64,000 bases of DNA from Caryophanales bacterium (GCA_029240105.1 JARBTR010000006.1:310001-374000), one strand, 5' to 3'; counted from the stretch's first letter, positions 49,043-58,433 are shown. A program made the numbers and translations. Notes: generated by a model not told the origin, from the sequence alone.

Positions 49043-50515
49043 TTATGCTGTTTTTTTGAAAAATATTGTAAACTTAACACCCTCAGGTAACGTTTCCATT
49101 TTAAATGGTAATTGCAATGTATCAAGAAATCTTTTAACAATATACAGTCCTAAACCGCTTCCACCTAGATTACGGTTTCTTGACTTATCTAATCGATAGA
49201 ACGGTCTAAAAATATCTTCTATTTCATCTGCATCAATTTTAGCACCAGTATTTAATACGGAAAGGACGTACTGGTCAACATCATCCTCCAAAAGGACCCG
49301 TATTGTCTCTTCTTCGAGAGTATACGAAATTGCATTGTGAATGATATTTTGAATAACTTTGCCTAATAAATTCTCATCTGTTTTAATCCATACATTTTCA
49401 AGAATTGAAGTTTCTAAATTCATTCTTTTTTCTCGCAAGAAAAACTCTTGCTTATTTATTAAGTTTCTCACTAGTTTATCTAAAGATATCTGGTTAAGTT
49501 TTGGATTGAAATCAGGTCGATCTAAACGAGAAACTTCCAACATCTCTTTTACTAGAGCTTCCATCTCTTCTAATTTTGAATATGATTTCTTTAGATACGT
49601 ATCTTTATCCTTGTATACTCCTATTCCGTATATCATTCCTTCAAGCTGACCTTTTACAGCTGTAATGGGTGATTTTAATTCATGCGAAACGGTAGCTACA
49701 AATTCACGACGCTTTTCCTCTATTTTGCGTTCCTTTTCCATATCTTCTTTTAAATGCTCATTTGCACTTTTCAAATCAATAAGCGCTGTCTGAAGGTTTC
49801 GGGACATTTCATTAAAACTTTCAGAAAGTTGACCGATCTCATCTTCAGATTTCACTGGTATTTTCACAGAAAAATCCAATTCCGCCATTTTAGTTGCTGC
49901 TGAATTTAACTGTACTAATGGTTTGGATATCATTTTTGATAAAAAGATACCGGCTATAACAGCTACAAGAAGGATATAAATTCCGATAAAAGGAATAAAC
50001 TGCCACAACATCCTCGAAGCTTCATTTATGGGTTGCAATGAGGTATTTCCTTCTATCATATAGACGCCATCAGTAAAAATAATAGTTGAAGCAAAATGTA
50101 GAGCAGACAATTGGTTGCTTGTTTTTTGAATTTCAGACATTTCAGGTTCTTCATTTAAATGAATACCCAGCTCATCAGTCTCAATGAAAGCCATTCCATT
50201 AGATATACGAAAAAAATTCTTTGGTTGGTAAACAAGAGATCCTGTTAAATCATAAATCTTAAATGCAACATTATACTTCTCAGCAAAATTTTCTAATTCA
50301 GTCGATTTTTCGGTTAAACTGCCTTTTTGTGTGCTTTTTTTAAGAGCAGCTATTCCATCTTCTAGCTGAGATATTTTATACGTTTTGTAGTAAGGGGGCA
50401 GCACAAAGAAAATAACCCCATAGAGCATTCCTGTTGTTAAAACAAGCATCGCTGAGGTTACTAAGAATATTTTAAAAGAAACACTTTTTTGGAAATAATA
50501 GATAATCTTTTTCAT
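49043..50515 (-). CDS. Membrane sensor histidine kinase
   Basis: 490 residues. Two membrane helices (about 17-40 and 171-193) flank a 130-residue extracellular domain. HAMP follows (194-246), then HisKA with the phosphorylated His278 in VSHELKSPITAV, and an HATPase domain with N, G1 and G2 boxes (IHNAISY, NLGGSGLGLYIV). It lies 61 bases after its response regulator and 56 bases before the permease. The extracellular domain resembles no ligand domain I can name. It probably controls its own operon in response to envelope stress or peptides. Confidence 0.93.
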   Translation of the reverse strand: MKKIIYYFQKSVSFKIFLVTSAMLVLTTGMLYGVIFFVLPPYYKTYKISQLEDGIAALKKSTQKGSLTEKSTELENFAEKYNVAFKIYDLTGSLVYQPKNFFRISNGMAFIETDELGIHLNEEPEMSEIQKTSNQLSALHFASTIIFTDGVYMIEGNTSLQPINEASRMLWQFIPFIGIYILLVAVIAGIFLSKMISKPLVQLNSAATKMAELDFSVKIPVKSEDEIGQLSESFNEMSRNLQTALIDLKSANEHLKEDMEKERKIEEKRREFVATVSHELKSPITAVKGQLEGMIYGIGVYKDKDTYLKKSYSKLEEMEALVKEMLEVSRLDRPDFNPKLNQISLDKLVRNLINKQEFFLREKRMNLETSILENVWIKTDENLLGKVIQNIIHNAISYTLEEETIRVLLEDDVDQYVLSVLNTGAKIDADEIEDIFRPFYRLDKSRNRNLGGSGLGLYIVKRFLDTLQLPFKMETLPEGVKFTIFFKKTA

Positions 50516-50576
50516 TTCTCCCTCATCTTTCCGGGAATTGAACGACTCGATTAAACTACACTTAAATTAAAAGGTT

Positions 50577-51242
50577 TTAATCCTCGACTTTATAACCAAT
50601 ACCCTTTACTGTCTGTATGTACGGACGATCTAACTTACGTCTAACATTTTTAATATGGGTGTCAATCACTCGGGCATCACCAAAGAAGTCATACCCCCAT
50701 ACTCGATCTAGTAAAGATTCGCGAGTCCAAACTTTTCCTTTTGATTCAAGCATCGTTTGTAGGATTTGAAACTCCTTTGATGTCATTTCAATTCTTTCGC
50801 CAGCTACTTTCACCGTGTATGCTTCAATGTCCATTTCTAAGTCTTTAAATCGTAAAAGACTGCCACTTTCAGCTTCAGTAATGCCGCGACGTAACACGGC
50901 CTCAACACGCTTAATTAACAAATTAAACGAGAAAGGTTTCGTTATGTAATCGTCTGCACCATTTTCAAAACCCTTTAATTGGTCTTGCTCTTCTTCCAAA
51001 GCAGTCAACATGATAATCGGTACATTTGACTTTTGACGAATCATCTTACATACAGTAAAACCATCCATTTTTGGCATATTAACATCGAGCATAACAAGGT
51101 CATATTCGCCTTCCTTAAATTTTAGGTAGCCCTGTTCTCCGTCATTTGCTGTATCTACTACATACTCATTAGCAGTTAGAAATTCCTTCGTTAACTCTTG
51201 AATATCCAAATCATCTTCCACAACCAAAATTTTTTGTACCAT
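50577..51242 (-). CDS. OmpR-family response regulator
   Basis: 221 residues. The receiver domain (3-115) has the acidic pair at 10-11, phosphorylated Asp53 in MLDVNMP, Thr in MLTALE and Lys in ITKPFS. A winged-helix DNA-binding domain (about 128-220) ends with the usual RVIDTHIKNVRRKL...TVKGIGYK. AAAAGGAG precedes the ATG. It is first in the RR-HK-permease-ATPase-DUF2164 operon. Confidence 0.96.
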   Translation of the reverse strand: MVQKILVVEDDLDIQELTKEFLTANEYVVDTANDGEQGYLKFKEGEYDLVMLDVNMPKMDGFTVCKMIRQKSNVPIIMLTALEEEQDQLKGFENGADDYITKPFSFNLLIKRVEAVLRRGITEAESGSLLRFKDLEMDIEAYTVKVAGERIEMTSKEFQILQTMLESKGKVWTRESLLDRVWGYDFFGDARVIDTHIKNVRRKLDRPYIQTVKGIGYKVED

Positions 51243-51399
51243 TTAAAATGCTCCTTTTATCGATGTTCAACTTATCTTCATTCTAACCAAAAAAAATGTG
51301 GTTTATATGTTTTTTTAAAGATATTCCCCTCATAAAGTCTGATTTTTGAATAGAATTTATGAAATTAATTGTTTATCTTTTAAAGTATCTATTTAATAA

Positions 51400-52026
51400 T
51401 TAAAAACTACCTTTATTGTTAGCCAGTTTAGTAGCAGGAACACCAATATACGTACCTGGCTCATTTATAGATTTCACTACAACAGCTCCGATTCCAATCA
51501 CACAGTTTCCTATAATTTGAATGTTATTTTTAACCGTTGCGCTAGCACCTATATGCGTTAATTCACCAACGGAAACCGTTCCACATAGGGTCCCGTTAGG
51601 TGATACATGTACATAATTGTCAATTCTATTATCATGTTCAATGATTGCACCCGTATTGATGATACAGTGCTTACCAATTTTCGTATCAGAGTTAACAACC
51701 GAATTTGCCATAACGACTGTACCCTCACCAATCTTGCAATCATTTGCTAGAATTGCAGATGGATGTATTGCCGTGTACCAATTTACAGTCATGTTTTCAG
51801 AGACTTCTTTACGCACATGATTATTGCCAATCGCCAAGATAAACTGAGCAGAATCACAATAGGGTTCATAATCTGAAACTTTTCCAAGTACCGGTAGCCC
51901 ACACACTTCCTTTAAATTATTAGCATCATCTAAAAACCCTAAAACTTGATCTCCAGATTTTCTTATGATATCAGCGATAACTTTTCCGTGCCCCCCGGCT
52001 CCAATGATAATGACATTTTTATTCAT
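51400..52026 (-). CDS. PglD/NeuD-type sugar O/N-acetyltransferase
   Basis: 208 residues. An N-terminal Rossmann-like UDP-sugar domain starts VIIIGAGGHGKVIADI, followed by left-handed beta-helix hexapeptide repeats (about 85-200) with the likely catalytic His in GAIIEHDN and GTLCGTVSVGELTHIG. In bacillosamine pathways PglD N-acetylates UDP-4-amino-sugar made by the PglE aminotransferase, which is encoded two genes upstream here. The start has AGAAGGAAA. It is the last gene of the unit. Confidence 0.9.
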   Translation of the reverse strand: MNKNVIIIGAGGHGKVIADIIRKSGDQVLGFLDDANNLKEVCGLPVLGKVSDYEPYCDSAQFILAIGNNHVRKEVSENMTVNWYTAIHPSAILANDCKIGEGTVVMANSVVNSDTKIGKHCIINTGAIIEHDNRIDNYVHVSPNGTLCGTVSVGELTHIGASATVKNNIQIIGNCVIGIGAVVVKSINEPGTYIGVPATKLANNKGSF

Positions 52027-52037
52027 CTGTTTTCCTT

Positions 52038-52649
52038 CTATCTCTTAGGAGTTCCTTTAAATTTTTCCATCGTTACTTCAGTAGCAGAACTAATACCTTC
52101 TCGTTTAAACACCTTTTGTATCGTCAGAAAGAAGATTTTTATATCACCAACCAATGTAATCCTATCAACATACTCAACATCTAGGGCAAACTTTTCTTCC
52201 CAACTAATTGCATTTCTACCACTAATCTGCGCAAGACCTGTTAGTCCAGGACGAACCTCATGCCTACGTTTCTGTTCACTGTTGTATAAAGGTAAATATT
52301 CAACCAACAACGGTCTGGGACCTATTAAACTCATATCCCCTTTTAGAATATTAAAAAACTCTGGAAATTCATCGAGACTCGTAGATCGTAACATTTTTCC
52401 AAATCGTGTAAGCCTAATCTCATCTGGATAGAGATTTCCTAGGGAATCTCTTTGATCAGTCATCGTTCTAAACTTATAAAGCATAAATACCTTTTCATCT
52501 TTACCAGGTCTCGGTTGTTTAAAAAGGATGGGTGACCCTAGTTTAGTTCTAACCAATATCCCGACTACTACAAAAATAGGGAAAAGTATTATTAATGCAA
52601 TTGATGAAATAAGTATATCAATCACTCTTTTAAAAAAATACTTATACAT
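52038..52649 (-). CDS. Initiating sugar-phosphate transferase, PglC family
   Basis: About 203 residues from the chosen ATG at 52649, which follows AGGGGGAAAC. One N-terminal re-entrant helix (8-30) leads to FKQPRPGKDEK, FRTMTDQRD, the SLDEFPE motif with the catalytic Asp-Glu pair, GPRPLL and RPGLTGLAQISGRN. Next to aminotransferase and acetyltransferase genes it is likely to move diNAcBac-1-phosphate or a related sugar onto undecaprenyl phosphate. It is a second initiating enzyme beside that at 4084-4704, which means two independent repeat units. Confidence 0.92.
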   Translation of the reverse strand: MYKYFFKRVIDILISSIALIILFPIFVVVGILVRTKLGSPILFKQPRPGKDEKVFMLYKFRTMTDQRDSLGNLYPDEIRLTRFGKMLRSTSLDEFPEFFNILKGDMSLIGPRPLLVEYLPLYNSEQKRRHEVRPGLTGLAQISGRNAISWEEKFALDVEYVDRITLVGDIKIFFLTIQKVFKREGISSATEVTMEKFKGTPKR

Positions 52650-52689
52650 TTTGTTTCCCCCTAACAAAATACGACAAGAAATGGGTCGT

Positions 52690-54186
52690 TTAGAAACAGC
52701 TTCTAACAATATCCACTATTCTCTTTAAATCTTTATCTTTTAATTTAACATCGCTAGGAAGACAAAGTCCGCGATTAAAAATATCCTCGCTGACACTAAT
52801 GCCTGACTCATTATGATTTATGAAATCATACTTTTCGAAAAACGGTTGAAGTTGCATTGGTTTCCAAACTGGTCTACACTCTATATTCTTTTGTTCCAGT
52901 TTCATCATAATGTCTTCCGGTGAGACTTTGGATTCTTTTGAAATCAGCATGCACGATAACCAATGATTCGATTGATCATGTTCACTTACTGGATTCATAG
53001 ATATATCAGGAATATCACTGAATGCTTTTTTATAGTAATTATAAATGGCAGTTTTCGTTTGAACACGCTGTTCGAGTGACTTCATTTGCCCGCGTCCGAT
53101 ACCAGCAAGAATATTGCTCATGCGATAGTTAAAACCTAATTCAGAGTGCTGATAGTGTCTGGCGATGTCACGAGATTGCGTAATCCATTTTGTGATTCTT
53201 TCCTTCTCTTCTTGCGTTTGGCAAATTAACATGCCCCCACCAGAGGTAGTAATAATTTTATTACCATTAAACGAAAAGATTCCAAAGTGACCTAAAGTGC
53301 CGGTTTGTTTTCCCTTATACGTAGCTCCTAAACTTTCAGCAGCATCCTCAACAATCGGTACTCCATAGTAATCGCAAATCGCTTTAATTTCATCCATTTT
53401 AGCTGGGGTTCCATAGAGATGTACGACAATTACTGCTTTCGGTTTGTATTGTTCAAATGCCTTTTCCAAAGCCCTCGGAGACATATTCCAAGTCTCTTCC
53501 TCTGAATCAATGAAGACAGGAGTTGCATTTTGATAAATGATTGGGTTACAACTAGCTGCAAATGTTAGGCTGGAGCAAAAAACAATATCCCCTTCCTTAA
53601 CACCTAAATGTTTGAGTGCCATATGGATAGCTGCAGTCCCTGTTGTCATAGCAACGGCATAGTTTGCACCCGTGTGATCGCAAATTGCCTTTTCAAAACC
53701 ATTAACGTTTTCACCTAAAGGCGCTATCCAATTCTCATCAAATGCCTCTTGAATATAATTTAGTTCCATCCCATTCATTGTTGGAGACGATAGAAAGATT
53801 CGTTCAGCAACATGAATCATCCTCCAAACATAACGAATACCAATCATTACTAAGACGGAGAACATCCATGCAATAGCCATTGCTCTGTAATAACCGTTAT
53901 TTAATACAACACCTTGTACAATTAGAGTACCAAGTGCTGCATAACTATATGCTTTAATCACATTGAAATACTCTGCGAGCATATCAAAGCTCCAAGATTT
54001 TCGATAAAGCAATTTAAAATAAGCATAAGAATGATAGGCTAGTAGAATAATTACACTTGAAAAAAATAGAGTCTCAAACTTATAGATTTTAAAAGATGGC
54101 GTTATCGCCCAATAGCCTAAATAAAATGATATAAAAACAACGATAGAATCGATAGCTGGTAGAAGATATTTTCGACGGACATTCAA
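52690..54186 (-). CDS. Fusion: CapD/PglF membrane domain joined to PglE-like DegT aminotransferase
   Basis: About 498 residues. The first about 123 form four membrane helices and match the front of CapD-type dehydratases (LLYRKSWSFDMLAEYFNVIKA, YYRAMAIAWMF, IRYVWRM), like residues 1-135 of the 611-residue protein in this window. At residue about 125 the sequence switches straight to a complete DegT/DnrJ/EryC1 aminotransferase (RIFLSSPTMNGMELNYI) with the PLP lysine in FSFNGNKI and VEDAAESLG. The whole dehydratase domain is missing, as after an in-frame deletion between adjacent pglF and pglE genes. The start is TTG behind AAGGGG. An internal ATG at 53820 directly after GGAGG is poorly spaced. 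Confidence 0.85.
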   Translation of the reverse strand: MNVRRKYLLPAIDSIVVFISFYLGYWAITPSFKIYKFETLFFSSVIILLAYHSYAYFKLLYRKSWSFDMLAEYFNVIKAYSYAALGTLIVQGVVLNNGYYRAMAIAWMFSVLVMIGIRYVWRMIHVAERIFLSSPTMNGMELNYIQEAFDENWIAPLGENVNGFEKAICDHTGANYAVAMTTGTAAIHMALKHLGVKEGDIVFCSSLTFAASCNPIIYQNATPVFIDSEEETWNMSPRALEKAFEQYKPKAVIVVHLYGTPAKMDEIKAICDYYGVPIVEDAAESLGATYKGKQTGTLGHFGIFSFNGNKIITTSGGGMLICQTQEEKERITKWITQSRDIARHYQHSELGFNYRMSNILAGIGRGQMKSLEQRVQTKTAIYNYYKKAFSDIPDISMNPVSEHDQSNHWLSCMLISKESKVSPEDIMMKLEQKNIECRPVWKPMQLQPFFEKYDFINHNESGISVSEDIFNRGLCLPSDVKLKDKDLKRIVDIVRSCF

Positions 54187-54372
54187 AGAGGTCAACCCCT
54201 TAAGGTTATTTTCCTTATTATAACAAAGAAAAAGCAAACACTTTCAACATAATTTTGTCGAAATAGTGCTTGCTTTTGGGTGATATTAATTAGAATTGTT
54301 GATTGACATATTAATGTAAAATAATAGTTCGTAACATAAGTATAGTAATTTTTTAAAGAAATGAGGTTGACT

Positions 54373-54537
54373 GTGCGTGTTTATTTTAAAGAATTAGATA
54401 TTCATGTAGGTATTCCATAATTTTTATGGCATGAAAGCCAAGGTAACTAGCAACTTGTAATAAACATTTGTAAGACTATGGTACAAAAGGGACATACACT
54501 GGAACAAATATTGACCTCTTACTTACCTAAAGTTTAA
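54373..54537 (+). pseudogene. Remnant of a small gene with two in-frame stops
   Basis: This lies in a gap of about 380 bases otherwise empty. A single frame of 55 codons begins GTG with TGAGG 5 bases upstream (MRVYFKELDIHVGIP) and continues through TAA and TAG to SYLPKV and a final TAA. The last stretch, INICKTMVQKGHTLEQILTS, looks protein-like. The source family is not recognised. It could also be chance in AT-rich DNA. Confidence 0.35.
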
Positions 54538-54564
54538 TATATAAACAAAGCTTTAGGTAAGGTT

Positions 54565-55614
54565 GTGGTTGAAATTAATAAAGATATCAGTATGAGTAAT
54601 GTCAAGAGTGTTTTAATTTTTTTAGTTGTTTTTGGTCATTCGTTTGAGGCGTTTAAAACAGATCATTATGAACTTTATAATTTCATATACTCGTTCCATA
54701 TGCCATTATTTATTTTTGTTAGTGGTTATTTTGCTAAAACGGTTAATTTTAAAAAAATAATAAATTTATTTTTGCTACTCATCATATTTCAAAGTATATA
54801 TAAAATTATATATTTACTTTCAGATATGGATTTTTGGTGGGCTTATAAAATTCCCTATATTCAATTATGGTATTTACTAAGTATGATATTTTGGTATTTA
54901 ATAAGTTTGCCATTGGTAAAGATTAAAATAACAAAACAAACAAAATACACAATATTATTATTTTTGTTGTGTATAGGTGTATTATCTAGATTTATACCTA
55001 TCGATGGATATCTTTTAAGCTATAGAAGAACGCTTGGATTTGCTTTTTTCTTTTTCTTAGGTTTTTTAATTGATAAAAACGAATTAAATAAATTAAGGTT
55101 ATTTTTAAAAGGTCGTATAAAATGGATTGCAACAGCTGTTTTTTTCTTAGCTGTATTTATATATTTATCAATTATAGATTCATCTATTTTGGATATGATT
55201 TTCCACGGATCAATTGGAACAGAAGATTTACAAATGAATTTCTGGCCTTCCGTTATTTATATAACAAATAGTTATGTTATTTCTATTGTCATGTGTTTTG
55301 CAATTTTGACTACAGTTAATAACAAAAAAACGTACTTTACTTCTTGGGGCGATAATTCGATATATATATTTTTGTTTCATATGATATTTTTAATTCCGTT
55401 GTTATGTGTACCAACATTAATAGAAAAAATACGAAATATTTTTAATAAAGACATTTTACTTATGTTACTTTTTATTTACTCAGTTGCTATTACAATGTTT
55501 TTAAACAGCAGAATTTTTATTAAATACACAACCTGGCTTTGTAATCCTTATATGGCAACAAATATAATTGTAAATAAATTCAAAGTTAAAAATAAATTTA
55601 GGAAGGTTGTATAA
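54565..55614 (+). CDS. Acyltransferase family 3 membrane protein
   Basis: 349 residues with about ten membrane helices. The N-terminal VKSVLIFLVVFGHSFEAF contains the conserved His of acyltransferase-3 enzymes, and the SFHMPLFIFVSGYFAK motif follows near residue 48. These proteins O-acetylate extracellular polysaccharides. The start is GTG after AGGTAAGG, so it is likely weakly translated. It is the only plus-strand gene in the second glycan locus and has its own terminator. Confidence 0.85.
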   Translation: MVEINKDISMSNVKSVLIFLVVFGHSFEAFKTDHYELYNFIYSFHMPLFIFVSGYFAKTVNFKKIINLFLLLIIFQSIYKIIYLLSDMDFWWAYKIPYIQLWYLLSMIFWYLISLPLVKIKITKQTKYTILLFLLCIGVLSRFIPIDGYLLSYRRTLGFAFFFFLGFLIDKNELNKLRLFLKGRIKWIATAVFFLAVFIYLSIIDSSILDMIFHGSIGTEDLQMNFWPSVIYITNSYVISIVMCFAILTTVNNKKTYFTSWGDNSIYIFLFHMIFLIPLLCVPTLIEKIRNIFNKDILLMLLFIYSVAITMFLNSRIFIKYTTWLCNPYMATNIIVNKFKVKNKFRKVV

Positions 55615-55629
55615 AAACTCTATTCATTC

Positions 55630-55656
55630 AAAAGCTCTTCGGAGCTTATTTTTTTG
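55630..55656 (+). terminator. Intrinsic terminator after the acyltransferase gene
   Basis: The stem AAGCTC-TTCG-GAGCTT (55632-55647) has a stable tetraloop and is followed by ATTTTTTT. Confidence 0.88.
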
Positions 55657-55784
55657 AGTGTAAACAGAGGGGAATTTTTGAAAAAGAAGTTGATTCAATT
55701 AATCAAAATGCTTGACGAATAAGAAATCGATAGAGATTTACGTATCCTTTATTAAATCAAAGATAAAATTATTATTTAAGAGGT

Positions 55785-55915
55785 TGGGAGAAAACTCAAA
55801 ATCATCCGTTTGATTCCTGTGGGAGAGCTAGTTTGTGTGACCCATTAAGCCTGAGAATACAATTCTCAGGTGAGAAGGTCGGAAATTCGCCCGCGGAAAG
55901 CAAACGGATAATTGT
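55785..55915. repeat. Structured dispersed-repeat-like element
   Basis: The outer arms ATCCGTTTG (55804-55812) and CAAACGGAT (55901-55909) extend with mismatches into GTGGG and CCCGCGGAAAG. Inside is a perfect 9-bp hairpin CCTGAGAAT-ACA-ATTCTCAGG (55850-55870). This resembles the GC-richer dispersed repeats that I recall from intergenic regions of Bacillaceae. It is more GC-rich than its surroundings. The rest of the 390-base gap holds the acyltransferase terminator and no gene. Confidence 0.6.
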
Positions 55916-56006
55916 TATTTAACTAAATTATTTAATTTTTAAAAAGAGATAAATTATGAATGATAAAAACTAGAATTTCTAAAATCCACATAATATCATA
56001 TTGGAA

Positions 56007-56399
56007 TTATGAGAAAATATTTAGTTCTTTTTTTATTTTGCTTGTTGAAATTTCTGGTGTTCTATCTAAATATATAACTTCACAATAATCCCTTAAATAA
56101 TCAAACTTACCTTCCCAATCATTTCCCATAACAAATTTATCTATTTGATACAATTGTATGTCTCTGATTTTCTGATCCCAATTTTCTTCAGGAATTACTA
56201 AGTCGACGTATCTTATGGACTCCAAAAGTTTTTTTCTTTCTTCATACGAAAAATAGCAATTTTTACCTTTTTCTGAGTTAAAATCATTTGTTGACAGTGC
56301 GACAATAAGATAATCACCTTCTGCTTTTGCTCTTCTTAGTAAGTTAATGTGTCCATAATGAAGTAGATCAAATGTCCCATATGTTATTATTCTTTTCAT
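56007..56399 (-). CDS. tagD: Glycerol-3-phosphate cytidylyltransferase
   Basis: About 130 residues. It makes CDP-glycerol from CTP and glycerol-3-phosphate for teichoic-acid-like polymers. It has the nucleotidyltransferase signature GTFDLLHYGHINLLRRAK, RKKLLESIRYVD and a late GNDWEGKFD motif, with full family length. I chose the second of two adjacent ATG codons from AGGAGC spacing. It is next to a gene with a glycerophosphotransferase domain. Confidence 0.95.
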   Translation of the reverse strand: MKRIITYGTFDLLHYGHINLLRRAKAEGDYLIVALSTNDFNSEKGKNCYFSYEERKKLLESIRYVDLVIPEENWDQKIRDIQLYQIDKFVMGNDWEGKFDYLRDYCEVIYLDRTPEISTSKIKKELNIFS

Positions 56400-56511
56400 C
56401 ATTTAGCTCCTACTCAATTTTATGAAACAAGAAAATTTCATTTTCTTGTTTTTCCATATTCCTAGCATTTTCAATTATTTATATAGAAATCATGTTTTTA
56501 AGAAAACCTCT

Positions 56512-58413
56512 TCACAGACCAACTTTCTCCTTTAGGATTTCCAAAAGCCTTGTCCTGTTTTCAAAATCTGGGAATTGATGATAGAAATCTTTTGCGTCTT
56601 GACGCATACTAACAAACTCGTCATTTCCATCAATAACATTTTGAATAAAGCATAGAAAATCGTCTTCATTTTTAATTTTCATGCCTGGTTTAGACAATTT
56701 CGCATATTCTTTTGGAAGGGTTGGTTCATCTTTAAAAGCGAGCTTATAATTAGATAAGTCATCCTCCGTAAAAGCTATTTGCCTATCTGTTAGTAGATAC
56801 TCAAATGCAATTGAAGAGTAGTCCGTTATTAGTGCATCTGCTCCACCCAGTACACCATAAAGATTAATTTGATTTTCTAAAAAGTAGGAGTGTGGCAATA
56901 ATTTAATGTTTTCTGTATCTTTTATTTTTACAATATCCAACCTTTGTCTTGGATGCATTTTAATAAGTAATAACACGTTATTTTTTTTCAAGAAGCTTAC
57001 TAAATAGTTAAACTGCTCTAAATTTTTAAAAACAGGTATTCCTAAATTGAAATCCATAGAACTATCATTACGGTCACCTTTATTTGACTGCCGGAATGTT
57101 GGCATCCATACAATCGTTTTCTTAAATGTAATAGGCTCCACTATTTTCTTAACATCTGTTTGACAAAGGGATACATCGTCATTTCTTGGCATACCACAAA
57201 CAAATAATTTTTCAACCGATACACCGATTTGATCACTGACAAAACGGAACATTTTCTCTGATGTGACTAAAGCGAGATCTAAGTCATCGGGCATATTAAT
57301 AATTCCCTTTACATTCTTTGCTCCAAGGATACCATGCGAAAGGTAAATACTGCATTGGTTTGAATGCTTCTTTGATATTGGTTTATCATCCCAAATTAAG
57401 AATTTAGCCCGATTAAGATTTGAAAATTGAAGAAGAGTTTTTTCTTCATACATTTTTTGAAAAGTAACATTTTTTATTTTAATATTCTTAAATTTTTCAA
57501 TATCATCAACAAGCCAAACAATTTTATACTTTTCGTTATATCCCTGCCTTATCATCTCATTAAATAAAGCACCAGTATTTGAATCCATACCATTCATACT
57601 TTCCATTAGGATTATGTTTTGCAATGGTAGCTGTCTAATGATTTTCTTTGTAACTAAATTCAACGCTATTTTATAATAAGGGATTTTTTCATATTTATTT
57701 AGATTTCTAATATATTTAATCAATTCAAATTTTCTTTGTATTCCTAGTAAATTTTTTCTTACTAGAAAATGATTTATCCTTTCACTTCGAGAATGCCACG
57801 ATGCTTCATAATGATGAATACTGTAAGTGTTAGATGTTATGGATAGTTTTCTTGTTTTGAAATCAAGAGGACAAAAATATTCAGTAGGATAAATAGTTAC
57901 ATTAAAAACCTTTTGCTTTTCTCCATTTTTCTTAAGTCCATACTTTAAGAATATTTTTTCGTTTATTTTAAGACAAGTTGTTTTATCTTCATCACCATTT
58001 GAATTAATAAATTGACGATTAGAATAATCATCAAGAAGTTCTTTAATTAATACATTTCCAACTTTAGCGCCAAATCCTAATCCCGTGGCGACGGAAGTTC
58101 CTTCGAAACCCATGAAAGCCTCTTCATTTAATAAAGGATCAATACTTCGCAAGAGTTCTACGTCTACATCTAAGTAAACACCACCGAATTCATGAATAAC
58201 TTTTAACCTAGCAACATCGCTAACAAACGCAAAGCGACCATTTTCATATGCCTGTGAAGTATAATCATTAAAATTTACATTAAAGTTATCCTCATTCCAC
58301 TCGACAATCTTGTAATCTGGGCAATGCTTTTTCCAGCTAGCGATGCAATGTTTGGCTGATTTTGGTAATGGTTTTCTCCCGAACCAGCAATAATGAATTA
58401 CTTTTGGAATCAT
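56512..58413 (-). CDS. Fusion: DXD-type (GT32-like) glycosyltransferase plus CDP-glycerol glycerophosphotransferase
   Basis: 633 residues with two enzymes. Residues 1-215 form a GT32-like domain: IPKVIHYCWFGRKPLP, the VSDVARLKVIHEFGG segment and DVDVE (Asp82/Asp84, metal-binding). Residues about 250-630 form a TagB/TagF-type glycerophosphotransferase with GILGAKNV, MPRNDD, MPTFR, KMHPRQR and the ITDYSSIAFEYLL signature. One protein could add a sugar and then glycerol phosphate. AAGGGG precedes the ATG. TagD just downstream supplies CDP-glycerol. The gene at the right edge repeats the first domain. Confidence 0.9.
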   Translation of the reverse strand: MIPKVIHYCWFGRKPLPKSAKHCIASWKKHCPDYKIVEWNEDNFNVNFNDYTSQAYENGRFAFVSDVARLKVIHEFGGVYLDVDVELLRSIDPLLNEEAFMGFEGTSVATGLGFGAKVGNVLIKELLDDYSNRQFINSNGDEDKTTCLKINEKIFLKYGLKKNGEKQKVFNVTIYPTEYFCPLDFKTRKLSITSNTYSIHHYEASWHSRSERINHFLVRKNLLGIQRKFELIKYIRNLNKYEKIPYYKIALNLVTKKIIRQLPLQNIILMESMNGMDSNTGALFNEMIRQGYNEKYKIVWLVDDIEKFKNIKIKNVTFQKMYEEKTLLQFSNLNRAKFLIWDDKPISKKHSNQCSIYLSHGILGAKNVKGIINMPDDLDLALVTSEKMFRFVSDQIGVSVEKLFVCGMPRNDDVSLCQTDVKKIVEPITFKKTIVWMPTFRQSNKGDRNDSSMDFNLGIPVFKNLEQFNYLVSFLKKNNVLLLIKMHPRQRLDIVKIKDTENIKLLPHSYFLENQINLYGVLGGADALITDYSSIAFEYLLTDRQIAFTEDDLSNYKLAFKDEPTLPKEYAKLSKPGMKIKNEDDFLCFIQNVIDGNDEFVSMRQDAKDFYHQFPDFENRTRLLEILKEKVGL

Positions 58414-58433
58414 TAAATATCCCCTTCTATATT

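Noticed and set aside
51946-52431. 161-codon open frame on the plus strand
   Set aside because: It is antisense to the PglC- and PglD-like genes and is explained as their shadow.
53818-53825. Internal start giving a free aminotransferase
   Set aside because: GGAGG touches the ATG directly, leaving no spacing, so efficient initiation is unlikely; the fused reading is preferred.
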